Made by a program: the position numbers and the translations under genes. Below the pieces are notes generated by a model. That model did not search any database and was not told the origin of the DNA. It saw only the letters and a program-made list of their open reading frames with translations. From Isoetes taiwanensis (Eukaryota > Streptophyta > Lycopodiopsida > Isoetales > Isoetaceae), in NCBI GenBank assembly GCA_021234155.1, contig JAJEKV010000772.1:1-64000 (forward strand): 64,000 nucleotides of DNA, read 5' to 3'. This document shows positions 1 through 11,391 of this stretch, piece by piece. Numbering within the stretch: the stretch's first letter is position 1; every line of letters begins with the position of its first letter.

Positions 1-830
1 ACGGGGTTGTGCCGGAGTGTGGAGTTGAGCGATGGTGATGGGTCATGCTTGGGCATTTGGGATGATTCACAGCGGTGCTGTGTATGCAAGCTCCCTGATG
101 AATAAATTCTTCCCATACTTTGCTTGTTCGGACATGGTTTGGTAGCGTGTCCTCTGGAATCACCGTTGGTCATTTCCGCGATGCGTGTCGATGGGGATGA
201 TGTGCGTTGTCATGGATAGCTTCGTGCGGATGGTGGCAAGAGTTCTTTGCCAAAGAAACCATGAACCCAGTTCCACGTAGATTGATCTCCCTTGGCGTAC
301 CGTGAGCTGAATCTCTTTGGTGAGAACTTAACATCCATGGTATGCGGTGGTTGCGCAGGAGCCTAAATCAATACCATCTTCGACAACTTAATGCGACCAC
401 TACCATCAAAACATCCACCATTCTTAAAGGAATCCTTGATAAAATCCATCTTGTTACTTGCTCCGCTGGCGTTTGAGCATTCGATGAGCCATAATGCAGA
501 TTGGGAGCTGCTCGCCTTGCGTCTGTTGGCATAGGGACATTCCTTGATGTAGCGACTGTTGCTTCTTCATTCGGCCAATAATAGGCTGCTGGCGCTTTGA
601 AATATGTTTTCATGAATCGCATGGCCAGCTATTGAAGTTTGCGTGTCATGGAGGGATTAACTTCCTTACACGATGATGCAGATGCATACAACTTGTTCTT
701 ATGGTATAACAGGTTGCCTTCCTTCTTATAATGCTTGAAGGCCTCCCGCTCTTTATCATTCTAGCCTCGCCGAAAGGCTTGCCCATACTTCCAAAATCCC
801 ACGTCCGTTGGCAAGGACTCTTCAATCCTT
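1..830 (-). pseudogene. Ty3/gypsy integrase fragment (zinc-binding end and start of catalytic core)
   Basis: The minus strand of about 370-620 reads in alternating frames as a histidine-cysteine zinc-binding tail: a YYWPN motif, a VAT element, a CP-containing cysteine element, then MDFIKD-type residues and a run of small hydrophobic residues typical of the first catalytic aspartate region. This is the family's usual integrase N-terminal to core transition. Further left (about 1-350) only weak, frame-shifted similarity remains to the middle of the catalytic core. No frame stays open for the expected 400 or so residues, so it is dead. It follows the RNase H fragment in the expected order. Confidence 0.65.
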
Positions 831-839
831 ACCAGAAAT

Positions 840-1300
840 CGCTGGAAGCGTCGAAATTACATTACAATGCACTCTAGTTGTCGAGGATGCCTTGGCGCAT
901 CTGCTACCACATTAAACTTCCGGCTTGTAGGCTATATCAAAAAGTCATATTCTTGAACTCCATCCATCTCATTTGCCTGGTCCGGGTGTGGTTCGTGAAT
1001 ACATAATGGAAACTGTTAAATTGATATCAAGTGAACCCTTCCCAAAGAATAATACCTCCATATTCTTGAAATGCCCGACGGCCGCAAGCAGCACGATGGA
1101 GTGCTGGTTGGGTGGCGTCTCGCCGTGGTTTGATGGCTGCGGAATCATAAGCTGCGACAATATTTATTTGTAAAAACGGCGCGTGACTATCTTGCCGTAC
1201 ACGTTTGCTGCAAGCATCTTTCTGGGATCGTTGGGTAATTTGTTGGCTTTCATTCAACAGTTTCAGGCCGCGCGGGCTTTCTTGTTCCAATGCTCTACCC
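840..1300 (-). pseudogene. Ty3/gypsy RNase H fragment with RNaseH-integrase tether
   Basis: Three minus-strand frames complement one another. One contains AAVGHFKNMEVLFFGKG, corresponding to the family's conserved LxxxxxxLKxWRHYLxGxxF element. Others give MRWMEF, a YKP residue group and a VADAxxRHPRQLE stretch, corresponding to the conserved ARWxxFLxxYxF, YxPGKxNxVADALSR block. RNase H normally degrades the RNA strand of the RNA-DNA hybrid during reverse transcription. The frame changes at least three times within 450 bases, so no enzyme can be made from it. The VADALSR-like end immediately before the integrase fixes both orientation and family. Confidence 0.75.
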
Positions 1301-1370
1301 AATCTTTCACCTTCATGCCTTGATGCAGTGCAGGGCTACTATCTTAAAGTTCTTCTGAGCTCTGTAAATA

Positions 1371-1990
1371 CTAAGCCCGAAAGCACCGACTCCATGTCTT
1401 AGCCAGAAACCCTTGGAGCAGCAGCCTAATCTGTGAGAGTATTAGAATACCTCTTGAATCACATGACCTAGATACTCCACCTTTTACGTTGCGGTGGCAC
1501 TTGAGCAACTTGGCGTGCAACTGGTTGGCATATTTCGGCTGTCTGTATATGCTCAAAGTGTTGTGGGTGTCTTCGGGGATGGCTGTGCTTGAGTAATGGT
1601 CCGGCAGTTGCAGAGGTTGATGGGACTTGGGATGGTTTGGTAAGCCCGGTTTGAGTTGGTAGGTTTGGAACTCATGATGGCGGTTGCGGTTGGCGTGGTT
1701 AATGTGTGCCATCGTGCGGTGATGGCGATGGCGAAGTGGAGTTTTGGAGATGTTTTGCGGCGGCAGAGCTGATCCATCAAGTAAATGCGATCTTGGAAAA
1801 CATTCTTAATGGTGACATTCAGCTGTCTATAGTCTGTGCATCCTCAAAAGATCCGTCCTTCTTCTTAACAAAAAAGCCGGCGCTCAACAGCGAACATAAG
1901 TCTAATAGAAACCTAAAATTGACGCTCACAACTACTTCTTCCAACTTCCAAACTCTTCCTGCGTTGTCATTCTATATCAGACCTTGCGGT
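1371..1990 (-). pseudogene. Ty3/gypsy reverse transcriptase fragment
   Basis: On the minus strand, about 1,800-1,900 reads FFVKKKDGSF followed by a DYRQLN element, the hallmark of the Ty3/gypsy RT fingers (usual form VKKKDGSxRxCxDYRxLN). About 110 residues later another frame gives IPEDTHNTL and NQLHAKLLKC, matching the region after the catalytic YxDD loop (EExHxxHLxxVFxxLxxxxLxAxxxKC). The catalytic YxDD itself is not readable. Length and spacing suit an RT domain of about 200 residues, but at least two frame changes and stops disable it. Confidence 0.75.
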
Positions 1991-1999
1991 AGCTTTGTT

Positions 2000-4900
2000 C
2001 ACGGTTAGTCGCGATCTCGCACTCCAACTCTAAGGAGAATTTGCCCGGAAAATCACCGATGCGGAAAGATCATGGAACTTTCCGTGATCAACAACTACTG
2101 GCGCGACGAACAGGTTGGGCAACGATTAGCCGAGGGATTGATGGCAGTGCGCTTGAACGGTTTAGAGACGCCCGCAGCGCGCCCGATTGGGAACAACCTC
2201 CTTACTGTTATTTCCAAATGATCTTGCCGTGCGATTTGGGGATGTCTGCCAAGCTTTCCACTGATCGATAATGGCTGTTGTCGAGGTATATTCTATGATC
2301 AAGTCATACTTTCCAATGCCATACTTCTGCCCCCATCTGGATATTAATCCACAACAGAAATCCGATGTCGAGATTAATTCTCTTGCCCGCCGTCTGCCTT
2401 CTACCTACCATACTAAGCTCGCGGGTGCCCAGCGGCTTTAAGTAAACCAACTAACAGTGAAAAAGATTTCGATACAGGGGCCTATAAAGTTATAGCTTCA
2501 CCCTACGGAATCTATCAAGACTATAAAGGACTTAACACAACCTTCCCAATAGAATGCCCTCTTGGCTCTGCTTTATGCTGTATCTATTCGCGGCAAAATG
2601 TGACACTCACCACCGGATGTGTCCTTGAACCTCTTCGCCGTGCGTCGTCCGACAGTCTAATCTCAACTCCGCTAAAGTACACTCATAGTAAGGGGCGGTT
2701 GCTGTCATAGCCTGTTGGAAGCTTACAGCTTGGCCTTTCTATGCACTCCTCTTTTCATGGGCATCAGCTTGCAAAAAGGATTGCTTTGAGTGGTTGGCCT
2801 CTGCTTGTCCTTGAAGGACACTGCTTCTTCTATTTTATTTCACGGTTTCCACCACGTGGGGTTTCAATTTGGACACCAGATTGCAGGCATACGGGACTAT
2901 GGCTTTCACCGTCGTACTTGCTTGTTTGTCACAAATCTTGCCTGCTTGTGCCAGCTATTACGAGGTCACGACCACAAGCTCTCTTAAGATTCCATACGAT
3001 CTTGTCCTAGGGTTTATTACCCCTCCCACAAGCTTCTTGGATCTCCTCATTCAGCCCTCGATATAGCTTTTTCTTGCATGCTTCTCTCTACCCGGCTTTC
3101 TGACCTTGTAGTCTCATGAATTCCCTCTGTATATTTACGGGTGATTTGTTGCCTTCTTTTTTTAACTTATTAAAAGCTGGCATCATCTTTGGACTTATGT
3201 TCCCTTGGGGCGTAATGGCGCTTGAAGGCTTTTGCAAACTTCTTGAACTTACAACATCCCTGCTCAAGCCGTGTGCCTTTGCATAACCCTTCCACCAAAT
3301 CCGTGCGGCTCCTTTCAAGTTGCTGTTTTACCTTCTGCCTTTGTCTTTATCTTTCATGCTATAAAGCGTTCCCGTGCCTAAGCTCATTTGTCGTCAGCCA
3401 TGCCTCTACTTCAATCGACCTGTTCTCCTCGAGGCGTTCGATTCAGACCTTCCATACATTGCCCGGTCGGAATCTGCGGCTTTTACGGTAGTGGAGGCCA
3501 CGGTGTCTCTTTGTCGATCCATACGGGGTGTTCCTGCGCGCCTTCCATCGTTAGTTCGAGAGCACATTCTTCCTCTTCACCGGTCGAGATAAATTACGAG
3601 CTTGAGATCGGGAAGATTCCGGGCTGGAGGATCTCCTTTCTCTTGCTCCTCTTCTTGTCTTTCCTGCCCTCCAGCTGATGCTTGCGGCAGCGGGCGTTGC
3701 CCACGAACCCCTCACGCTGCTTGTGACGGTAATGCCTTTATCGCTCCGGGGTCCACGTCCTCATCGGGCTATCTCCTCCTCACGGGGGTCATGGGTTCCC
3801 ATATCCTCCGAATAGGTTCCTTGCCGGGGGTGGTGCGGGTGGGGTTTGCTCTTCTATAAGATCTCGCGGTTATTAGTTCCCCCTGCGTTTGGGCTTCTAG
3901 TTTGCATGCACAAGCAATTCATGGTTATATGATTAGTTCCTTTGTTCTCTTGCATTGATTGTGCTTGCTTGTTGGTATAATTGTGGGGCAAAATACATCA
4001 ACAAAACATTTAAAATGCAATAGGATTTATATTCATATATCATATAATATTTTAGATACAAAAGTCTCCGGGACCAAGAGTGGACTAGTCTTTGAAAATG
4101 TCGTAGTAAGGCGGGTTGTCCTCGAGAAACTTTCTTTACTTGACTGTACCCTTTGTACTTCCCAAGTTCAGTATATCCCTTCTTTGTTTCCCCTCGGATG
4201 GCGGATGCTAGCTCTTCCACCCGTCTATGGGAGGTATGAGCTCTTTGTTACTTGCCAACCTACCTTGTCGAAGGTGGGGATGCTTTAGAAGTCGAATGCC
4301 CAAGGACGTTTTTCGCTTCACTAAAATGACATGGTCCACCTTATAGGCGTCGCGTGCATGCCAAATCCTGAAAGTGCTACCAGCATGCGCACGACTTCCT
4401 CTCGCGTGGGCTTGCGGCTTGTGAAATATTATTACTCTAACTAAAGATACGTTAGGGCGGAAAGGTAATATTTGAGTGCTTTCTCCGGTACTCCTCCGCG
4501 TTGCCCAGGAGGTGCCCACATTGCCTTGATGCATCTTGGTCCGCGGGTACTTGAACTAATTCCTTGTAGTCTTGGAAGGCGTTAATTTACACTTGTCGGG
4601 GTTTGTGGCTCTCCCTTGGAATTTTGCTATCGCTCTTGTGAGGAAAAGACTCTCCTTGCGATTACTCTTGTTGTCTTCCCCTTATTCCCATCTGCTCACG
4701 AAGTGCTATAAACTCCTCCTCCGTAGGAAGTTCCTCGACATCATACCTCTAATAGGTGCGTAAGCTTCAATGTCGAGAGATGGTGTGTCTGTGTAGTAAG
4801 GCGCCTCTCGTATTTATGGGAAAATCTTCCGTTTCTTGGTGATGAAGTCTTCTAGATCCGGTGTTGCCGTGGGGTGAAGGAGTTCATCGGCCAGCGATAA

Positions 4901-5640
4901 CCTCTGTCCCTACATTCGGGGAGGTTTTGATGTCATTCGTGACAAGTACTCACGTCCTTGACTATGGCGGTGCTAGACTTGTTATTCCGGCGATTGGTTG
5001 TGCAATCCTGGGGTGGTCTGTAAACTTGGCCGGGTGATGTCTTTATTCCGCTTCCCGTGGATTCCTCCTCGGGTCCACCTCTATGCCATCCTCGCTTTCT
5101 GCTCGGAGTCCTCACTCTCTTAGGATGCTTACGCGCTATGGTCTCTTCAGTATTCAAAGCGGGGCGTTCGTCATTCTTTGCGTCCAAGGGTGTGACTTCT
5201 AGCGGCTGAATTGATGGTTCACCTATTTACGGTTCACGCCCTATATACTAGATATATGGCTAAAAAATTTGTGTTGTAGGAGAAAGACTTTGCCATTGCT
5301 TGTTAGGGTCATATAGGTGATTAGCGGTTGGTTACATTCCTCAATGCCTTGGCAATATTGAGTACATGGTGAGGGGCTGTTTGCAATGCGGTCCTTGGTA
5401 CAAAAGTACCCTATGCATGGCATTATCTTACGTAAGCTAGGGACAACTTTCTCTTGGAATTCTTGCGAGGACTTCTTTGGCGAGAAAGGATTGGGTTCGG
5501 GGGGTTCTGAAAGGTCAAATTCTTTTGAAATACTTGGAATACTATATTGACATCTACTTCATTGATGTGGGGGAAGCTTATACCAATTGATGAAGGCTTA
5601 CGTAGCCATGGCGAAAAGCGTCTTGCTGCCGATGTCAAAC
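2000..5640 (-). pseudogene. Presumed gag/protease portion of the same gypsy element; not resolved
   Basis: By position this should hold the RT N-terminus, aspartic protease and gag. I could not find an intact protease D[TS]G triad or a CCHC zinc knuckle. Short open minus-strand stretches occur at 3,088-3,318, 3,933-4,220, 4,208-4,534, 4,933-5,187 and 5,423-5,638. They are rich in charged residues (for example GETKKGYTELGKYKGYSQVK near 4,150) but match no family I recognise. The assignment rests on synteny with the RT downstream, not on motifs. Confidence 0.35.
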
Positions 5641-5910
5641 AACTGGAGGCCTGACTAGGCTGAAAGATCGCCTCAGTGCGGGGAAGCGAGTTACGTGGTT
5701 GAGGCAGCTTGGGTTTATGAGGGGATATATATAAATTTATGCCCTAAAATTTTTAGGGTTTCTAAAACTCCGACATTTGGGATGAGGCTAATGTTTCTTG
5801 GTTAATTTGAGGCTCGAAGTGGCTTGCCTATAGTCTTAGGGTTCTAATGCAACAAATTTTTTGGTGATTTTGGGTATGTCTAGCTCAAGTTATGAACTTG
5901 GGAAGTTGGT

Positions 5911-5976
5911 GACTCTAGAAGTCTTGTGGGAGGGTGTTAGGTTGGGACCTAACTAGGCTCTGGCGCTCTTGGAGTC
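5911..5976. repeat. 65-bp hairpin repeat, copy 1
   Basis: Begins gactcta and ends ttggagtc, which pair with each other. The core is GTTAGGTTGGGACCTAAC, a near-perfect palindrome with a 4-base loop. Three more copies lie at 23,844-23,911, 24,056-24,120 and 24,267-24,333. Copy 1 sits beside an AT-rich stretch in what should be the leader or LTR of the minus-strand gypsy element. Confidence 0.7.
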
Positions 5977-6168
5977 AGTGAAATACTCCAATTGTTCCCA
6001 AAACTAATCGCATTGCCTAATGAATATACACTCTTAAACAACTATATATATTTTATTATTCAAAATTTTTTTTATACATCGGGATATAATCACATTAGTT
6101 ACAAAAAAGTTAATTTCCTTCTATCCGGTCCCTCCGCTTGATGTACCTAGCTGCAGTCTCATATCCTT

Positions 6169-6804
6169 TTGCTGCGGGGTGACTCTTTTTCCATGGAAGT
6201 GCATGCTAATGAATCTTCAAAGTGCTATACAACCTCCATCTCTTTGCTTCTTGTAAAGCGAGTAACATGTCGTTGGTTACTTTTCAAGCTTGTTGGGATC
6301 GAACTCCCACAAAATTTCTCCGGACAAACCTGCGGAATGCTGCCCCGGGATGAGGAATCCGTAGCTCCTTTGGAAGTGCTTGATTTCCCATAAAGGCTCG
6401 GCAAAAGGGTCTTGGGATCTCTTCATAGGCTTCTTGGGGGTTCCCGTGCTCTGGCGGGGTTTGAGCTGGAATGCTTCGAGTTGGCCTCCCTCCTTCGGCG
6501 GTTTTGACTCTGTTTTTCTTATTAGTAAAGGCTGCGTAGTCTTCGTGCATCTTCTTGTATATTTTGTAATCTGCTAGCTCCTTCTTGTACCTCCTCTACG
6601 GTCCTAAGATTGTAAATGCAGTCTCGGCGGTTTTGGTTGCTTTCTTCCTTTTGCCTTCTCTGCATCTAGCTTCTTTGCTTCTTGCCATATCACGAATGGT
6701 GGGGGACAGCGGCGGGGTAGGTTAATCTGTGTCTCAAGCGTGTTTGGAGTTGGGCTTAGCTCTTTCTTCCTCGCGGATTTCCTACGTTTACGTAGCTTGA
6801 GCAC
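6169..6804 (-). pseudogene. Charged, gag-like ORF fragments, unrecognised
   Basis: Minus-strand frames at 6,604-6,804 and 6,284-6,550 give lysine/arginine- and glutamate-rich segments (for example QEAKKLDAEKAKGRKQPK) followed by a proline-rich stretch. Such composition is common at the N-terminus of plant retrotransposon gag proteins, but I recognise no domain. The fragment is cut at its start by the left end of the large inverted repeat at about 6,805. It could instead be random coding-like DNA. Confidence 0.25.
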
Positions 6805-9470
6805 TGGCGGGTTAGCAAATGATTGGTGTAAGTAATTTGATACACTTTCATATGATTATTATCAGGAATCATTAAACTGACATTGGAGTGGGAAAATACA
6901 TACATGGTATGTATCTGGTGTTTATACAGGAAGTTTATAAATACTAAATTGTAGAGGAATTGGGGTTTTGCTGCGAGGCAAACTTTCTGAGGAGGAGCTT
7001 ACGTGAAGGAGATTTGGGTGTCAACGACACAATTGTAAAACGACTTAACCGGTGGGTGGTTTACCGCTTACAAGGGGGTTGTTAAGATGATTAGATTAGA
7101 ATTAGGCCAAGAAATGCTTATGGAGTGATTAGGTATGAATTATGAATTATAAGAATATTTGCTTTGTAAGTGTCGATGATGGTTTAATTGGTTATGTTTG
7201 ATTAAAGTTTGAAGGTATTCGGGTTGGCCTAGCCTTAAGGAAAAAAGAACTAGCGGTTCTTTGGGTAAACCACCGAGGGAAAAGAGTCATAGAGGCAAGA
7301 TTGAGCAAGAGGATACGTAAAAGGATGTTTAAGGGTTAAATTTCACTAAGAAAGAAAGCAGAAGGAGCAAGAAAGCATGTAATTAACCCGTAGTTAGCGG
7401 TGGCGGAAGCCCGACCTCATGACCGGAAGCAGGGACTGGCGGGCGGATTGGGCTGGAACATAGCGAAAATTGGTATAGGAGGAGGATTTGAATGTTAGAA
7501 GCCCAAACAAACCCGATTTGCCAGAGCTGCCATAAAACTGGAAGCGGAAGAAACGGCGTCGCCATGGCCAAAACGACCTGGAATGGTCGAGGCCCCAGAA
7601 ACCACCGGGGCGATTTAGATTTTATTAGGCCTCGAGAGAGGCGGATTCAAAGCAAGAATCGAAGGATTTGATGCCTTCGTTGAATTTGAGTCGCCACTGA
7701 TTAGGGTCTTGAAAGGAAACCACGTAATAAGAAAATAGTGAGTAAAATAATAAGAATGTTGGAAGTTAATAACCATATAGGCTTGTAATAGGATAACATA
7801 AAAATAACATTGTAAGCTCAAATAAGAGGGGCCATGAGGTTGCCCTCGGAAAATAGAGCTGTTAGCTAGGTTTTGGAGTGCGGCTAGTGAAGCTAAAGAA
7901 AGGCGTTAGTAAACACAAGTAATATCCGCGCACCAAAAATTACGTAACTCAATGTGAAGCCATGGCCGTTTTGCTTAAATTGACATTAATATGAAACGGA
8001 GTGGAATTAATAAGAGGAACTTACCTATAAGTGCAACGTTAGTAATGTAACACAGAAGTTGTAAGCTTTCTCTATGGGGAGAAAAGAGGGTGAAAAGCTG
8101 GTGCCAAGGTATGGCATAAAATGGGGAATGAGATTGGGAGCACTTATAGTTGCAGCTAGACTTAAATCTAGGGAACTAAAAGGTAGCATTGGGAATATTA
8201 TGTGGTCATGGTTGTTTTTATATTCATGTCATTGTACCCATATGAATGTATGTGATATGCTAATGTGGTATGGGCATGGTATTTGTGATGCACATGTAAA
8301 GATAATGCATAGGATATGCATATGAGCTATTTTAGCTGGTATTACCATCATGTATGATGTTGTGTGGTTATAAGGACATGTAAAAAGCATGTGAAAATAT
8401 TGCATAAGTGCATAATCTCGGGGCGGGGGTCCATGTGCGATGGCATGGACTTGCGGTTGTGTTTGTATGCGTGACATCGGGCATTGTTATCTGGCTGGAT
8501 TCTTTGTCGCTACATGGCTAAAGTGGTCCTCAGTCTTTGGGCCTTGGCGTGGATGGGTGTGTACACATGAGGCAAACCCGGTATTGGCTGCGGGGCCTGA
8601 TCAGCCGGGTGGCATGTTAGAACGGAGTAGGCCTTTGTATCTTCTTGAATTGCATGGAACATGATGTGTTATTGGAATATATGTATGCTACTAATCTGGT
8701 TGGTTGGATGCGGTGGGACTATTGGTGGTAGCTTGTTTAAGATATGTTATAAGTATTGTGATTGCATAGTTCCTAGAATGCTCAGACCCCCACTTAGTCT
8801 TTAGGACTAACTTGAGGTTGGTGCGATGCCAGGATGGAGCCGAGAAGGCGATAAGGCCGCCCGACACGGGGTTAGAGGCCCGATAGGATTAGAAGCTGGG
8901 CCGAGATTTCCTCCAGGGCGGAGTTCGGCGTGAGGAGGTGTTCGATTTCCTCCATGAGTGGGGGATGAGGCAGTGTACGAGGCGCCGAGGGATTGTCCGG
9001 AAAGCTCGGAAGAAGGTGGGTCCTTCGAGGGGTAGAGTCTAGTGTGGGATCTACCCCGGTTTTGTGGAACCCTCTCTTGAAGGCAATGAGGTCCACCTTT
9101 ATGCGGATGAGGGGGGATGACCTCCCATTAGATTCGGGGAGATCGGTGACCATAGGCAGCCTTGATGAAAGCCCTCGATGATAGGAGCTCTTGTAATGAA
9201 GATTGCTCTCATACTTAAGAGATATATTGATTGTGTATTTGATATTGTCAAGATTTGAGATGTATATATATGTACATTGTGATTGTCTTCAATATTTGTG
9301 AGATCTTGAGCGTGAAATAAAGATTGGATTCTTTACCTTGTTATATTGAGTATAAATTGCATAAGATGTTAAGTAGTCCAATCTCCCTCGTCAAGTGTTA
9401 GTAGCAATAAGATAGAACAAGGATCTAAGGCTCGCCTCGGAGAGAGCCAGGCATGCCCGATTCTGATTGG
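6805..9470 (+). mobile_element. Long LTR (type A), left arm
   Basis: This non-coding stretch of about 2.65 kb begins where the inverted repeat begins. On the right arm the equivalent edge directly follows a gypsy integrase end and a polypurine tract, as a 3' LTR should. It contains a TATA-like box near 6,941. It ends just before a primer-binding-like sequence, tggtatcgagc, at 9,469-9,479. Conserved internal landmarks are the accatgggcatgg-type block near 8,270 and ccccacttagtc at about 8,790, shared in form with the type B LTR. The exact ends are approximate. Confidence 0.5.
6940..6950 (+). promoter_or_regulatory. TATA-like box in type A LTR
   Basis: The sequence gtttataaatact lies about 135 bases inside the LTR start, a normal place for the U3/R promoter of a plant LTR. 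The right-arm copy keeps it (minus strand, about 20,930-20,940). No activity is implied. Confidence 0.4.
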
Positions 9471-9500
9471 TATCGAGCAAGTTTGATCTTGGGACACGTG

Positions 9501-9925
9501 GGTTATGGGCCCACGGAGAAGGCGCTTTTGAGTAGATCTTGGTGTCGCGTTCCGAGACTGCCGGCATAAATGGGTAAGCGACTACTCATAAGCGTCTGAG
9601 CGGTTTTGCCCAGTTAGTTAAGGGCATGTCGGTTAGGAGCGTTACATTTTGGTATCGAGGAAAGGGGCTCGAGTTGAGTCTCCATGGGGGCAAATATGAC
9701 CGGAATCTGGATTAGACGGTAGGTCATGACTTGTTTTGTGATGCTTTCGAGGGGCGAGCATAGTTCTAGTGGGAGATTGTAATGGGCCCATGGGAGGCAG
9801 CTTGAGTAGATCTTGGTGTGGCGTTCCGAGACACTTACCCGGCATAAAATAAGCGACTACTCATAAGCGTCCTGGAAGCGGTTTTGCCCGATTGGCTAAG
9901 GGGCATGTCGGTTAGGAGCGTTACA
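9501..9925 (+). mobile_element. Pair of ~147-bp short LTR-like units with primer-binding and polypurine sites (TRIM-like), left arm
   Basis: Units at 9,501-9,646 and 9,778-9,925 are near copies. The second starts TGTAATGGGCCC and both end GAGCGTTACA, giving TG...CA ends. The first is followed by tttggtatcgagg, close to the complement of initiator-Met tRNA (usual TGGTATCAGAGC). The second is preceded by agtgggagat, a polypurine-tract-like sequence. LTR, PBS, 131-bp interior, PPT and LTR is the layout of terminal-repeat retrotransposons in miniature. I see no target-site duplication, and PBS-like sequence also follows the second unit. Unequal recombination between tandem LTR leaders is the alternative. 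Confidence 0.55.
9649..9660 (+). other. Primer-binding site, initiator-Met tRNA type
   Basis: tggtatcgagg starts 3 bases after the short LTR end. It differs slightly from the usual plant TGGTATCAGAGC. The intact form is seen on the minus strand at 22,911-22,922 beside a third copy of the same short LTR. Confidence 0.5.
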
Positions 9926-10028
9926 TTTGGTGGAAACATGTTGGATTCTAGTGGGAGTTTGAGAATGGTTCATGCTCTTGAAGTGGGTTGTTAATGTTTC
10001 CATTGTCTATGTCGAGACTAGTAAAGAG

Positions 10029-10975
10029 ATCATGGATCTTTGGTGGTGCCCCTAGTAGTGGGGGAGGCCGGGCCGATGGAGCTCGAGATGTAACTAGTAT
10101 CTACAAGCTATTGACCAAGCCTTGCGGCTGAGTGCATGCTTGAGCCGGAGAAAGTGGTGAAAGCCATTGATAAGGTGTTAAAAGGACACCAAAAAGAAGT
10201 GTTCACAGGTGAGAACACCTGAGGGGGATGATCTTGATGCACGGCTCAGGTGGGGGTAGAGTTTTATTTTGATCTGATCAAAGCAGAGGATTACGTGAGG
10301 CTTTGCTTGCTGGGGCAATGTTAGGAGAACTTTGCAGAGTTTGGTGGGAGACATGCCTGATTGATCAGGGGAAGACTCCCGGTCTGAGCTACATGGGCTG
10401 ATTTTAAAGGCGCTTTTGAGGTCATTTCACACCTCCGGGGTACAAGGTTGAAGATGAGCGAGTTCTTGATTGTGTCTGAAGGCAGCACGATGCGATTATA
10501 ATGAGAGGTTTAGAAGGTTGCGACCTCATTGTCTGATATTATGGATAAAGTCAAATTTTGTGTTCTAGATTTGTGAAGGGTCTTCATGTGGATATCAAGA
10601 GATACGATGTCGGGGAGTTGCTTATAAGGACCTTGAGGAGGTTGTTCGGATTACCAAAAAAAGAGAGCGATTTGGCGAGAAAGCTACATTAGAAACCCAA
10701 AGCAAAGACAAGCACCTTCCTCTTGGCGGTTGAGAGCTTCGTATGGCGAAGAGCGATCATTTAGAGGGGAGCCATCACGCTAACCAATCTGGAGGTTGAG
10801 CAACAATATGAGGGCCGGGCAAGTAGCTTGACCGATTGAGGGGTAATGCAAGTTACCCCCACGGCTCCACGAGGCGAGAAAAGCGGCGGTGCTTCGAAAG
10901 GGCGTTGCTTCCGTTGTAGAACAGCAGGCCACACAAGAAACAATTGCCCGGTATTTGGCGGTATTGAGGGCGTAG
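10029..10975 (+). pseudogene. Ty3/gypsy gag remnant with intact CCHC zinc knuckle, left arm
   Basis: Gag forms the virus-like particle and packages element RNA through its zinc knuckle. Here the frames alternate. A GARDVTS element near 10,085 matches the start of the related gag at 22.8 kb. EFYFDLIK-like residues follow near 10,260, with Retrotrans_gag-style residues after them. At 10,906-10,947 the knuckle CFRCRTAGHTRNNC fits CX2CX4HX4C exactly. Many stops and shifts interrupt the approximately 310-residue span. It follows the short LTR pair and is followed by a collapsed stretch leading directly to the polypurine tract, so protease-RT-integrase have been deleted. Confidence 0.7.
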
Positions 10976-11391
10976 CTCCTCAATGCCCATGGATTCTAAC
11001 AGCTAGATAGAAGTGCCATGGGACGAGCGATCAATCGATATCAAATCTTTGGTAGAGGCGGGCCGTGGAGAACCTCGATCGAATCAAAGGGGCGTCTGCT
11101 CGAGGAAAGATGGGGTACGATGATGATAGAATCGTTGGCGAAAAGCGTTGGAGAGTGGGGAAGCTAGAGCTGCGGTGATGGATCTTCCACAACATCAAAT
11201 GGTTGTATCGCCGCCCGAAGCTCCACGTGATGGAGCTCAAGGACTTCGTAGTCGCGATTCGGGTAAGGTTGGGGATGGTTTTGCTTTTGTTTCATTGTTG
11301 TAGCGGTCACGTATGTCAATAAGCATGGCGGCTCCTAGGATCGACCCATGAGGACATGGGTTGAATTTTTAGAAGGGGGAGATTGTAGCAG
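10976..11391 (+). pseudogene. Collapsed 3' end of gypsy internal region and polypurine tract, left arm
   Basis: After gag, no protease, RT or RNase H is present. The last residues before the tract read THEDMG in plus frame, followed by a stop and by agaagggggagattgta at about 11,376-11,393. The same THEDMG-like end and purine tract occur at 21,090-21,130 on the minus strand after a recognisable integrase C-terminus. This therefore appears to be the tail of a gypsy polyprotein after a large internal deletion. Confidence 0.5.

Larger units (their letters stand above)
1..6065 (-). mobile_element. Degenerate Ty3/gypsy LTR retrotransposon, open at the left window edge
   Basis: Read on the minus strand, this stretch gives the Ty3/gypsy order from right to left: a non-coding leader with a hairpin repeat (about 5.7-6.06 kb), an unresolved gag-like stretch, reverse transcriptase (about 1.4-2.0 kb), RNase H (about 0.85-1.3 kb) and integrase (below 0.83 kb). 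Order and motifs fit RT-RNaseH-integrase, which separates Ty3/gypsy from Ty1/copia. All domains are broken by many one- and two-base shifts. The 3' end and its LTR would lie left of the window. Seen: broken domain motifs. Inferred: that all belong to one insertion. Confidence 0.75.

Noticed and set aside
9501-9925. CRISPR-like or satellite array
   Set aside because: Only two units, each with LTR-type TG/CA ends and primer-binding or purine-tract neighbours; no regular spacers.
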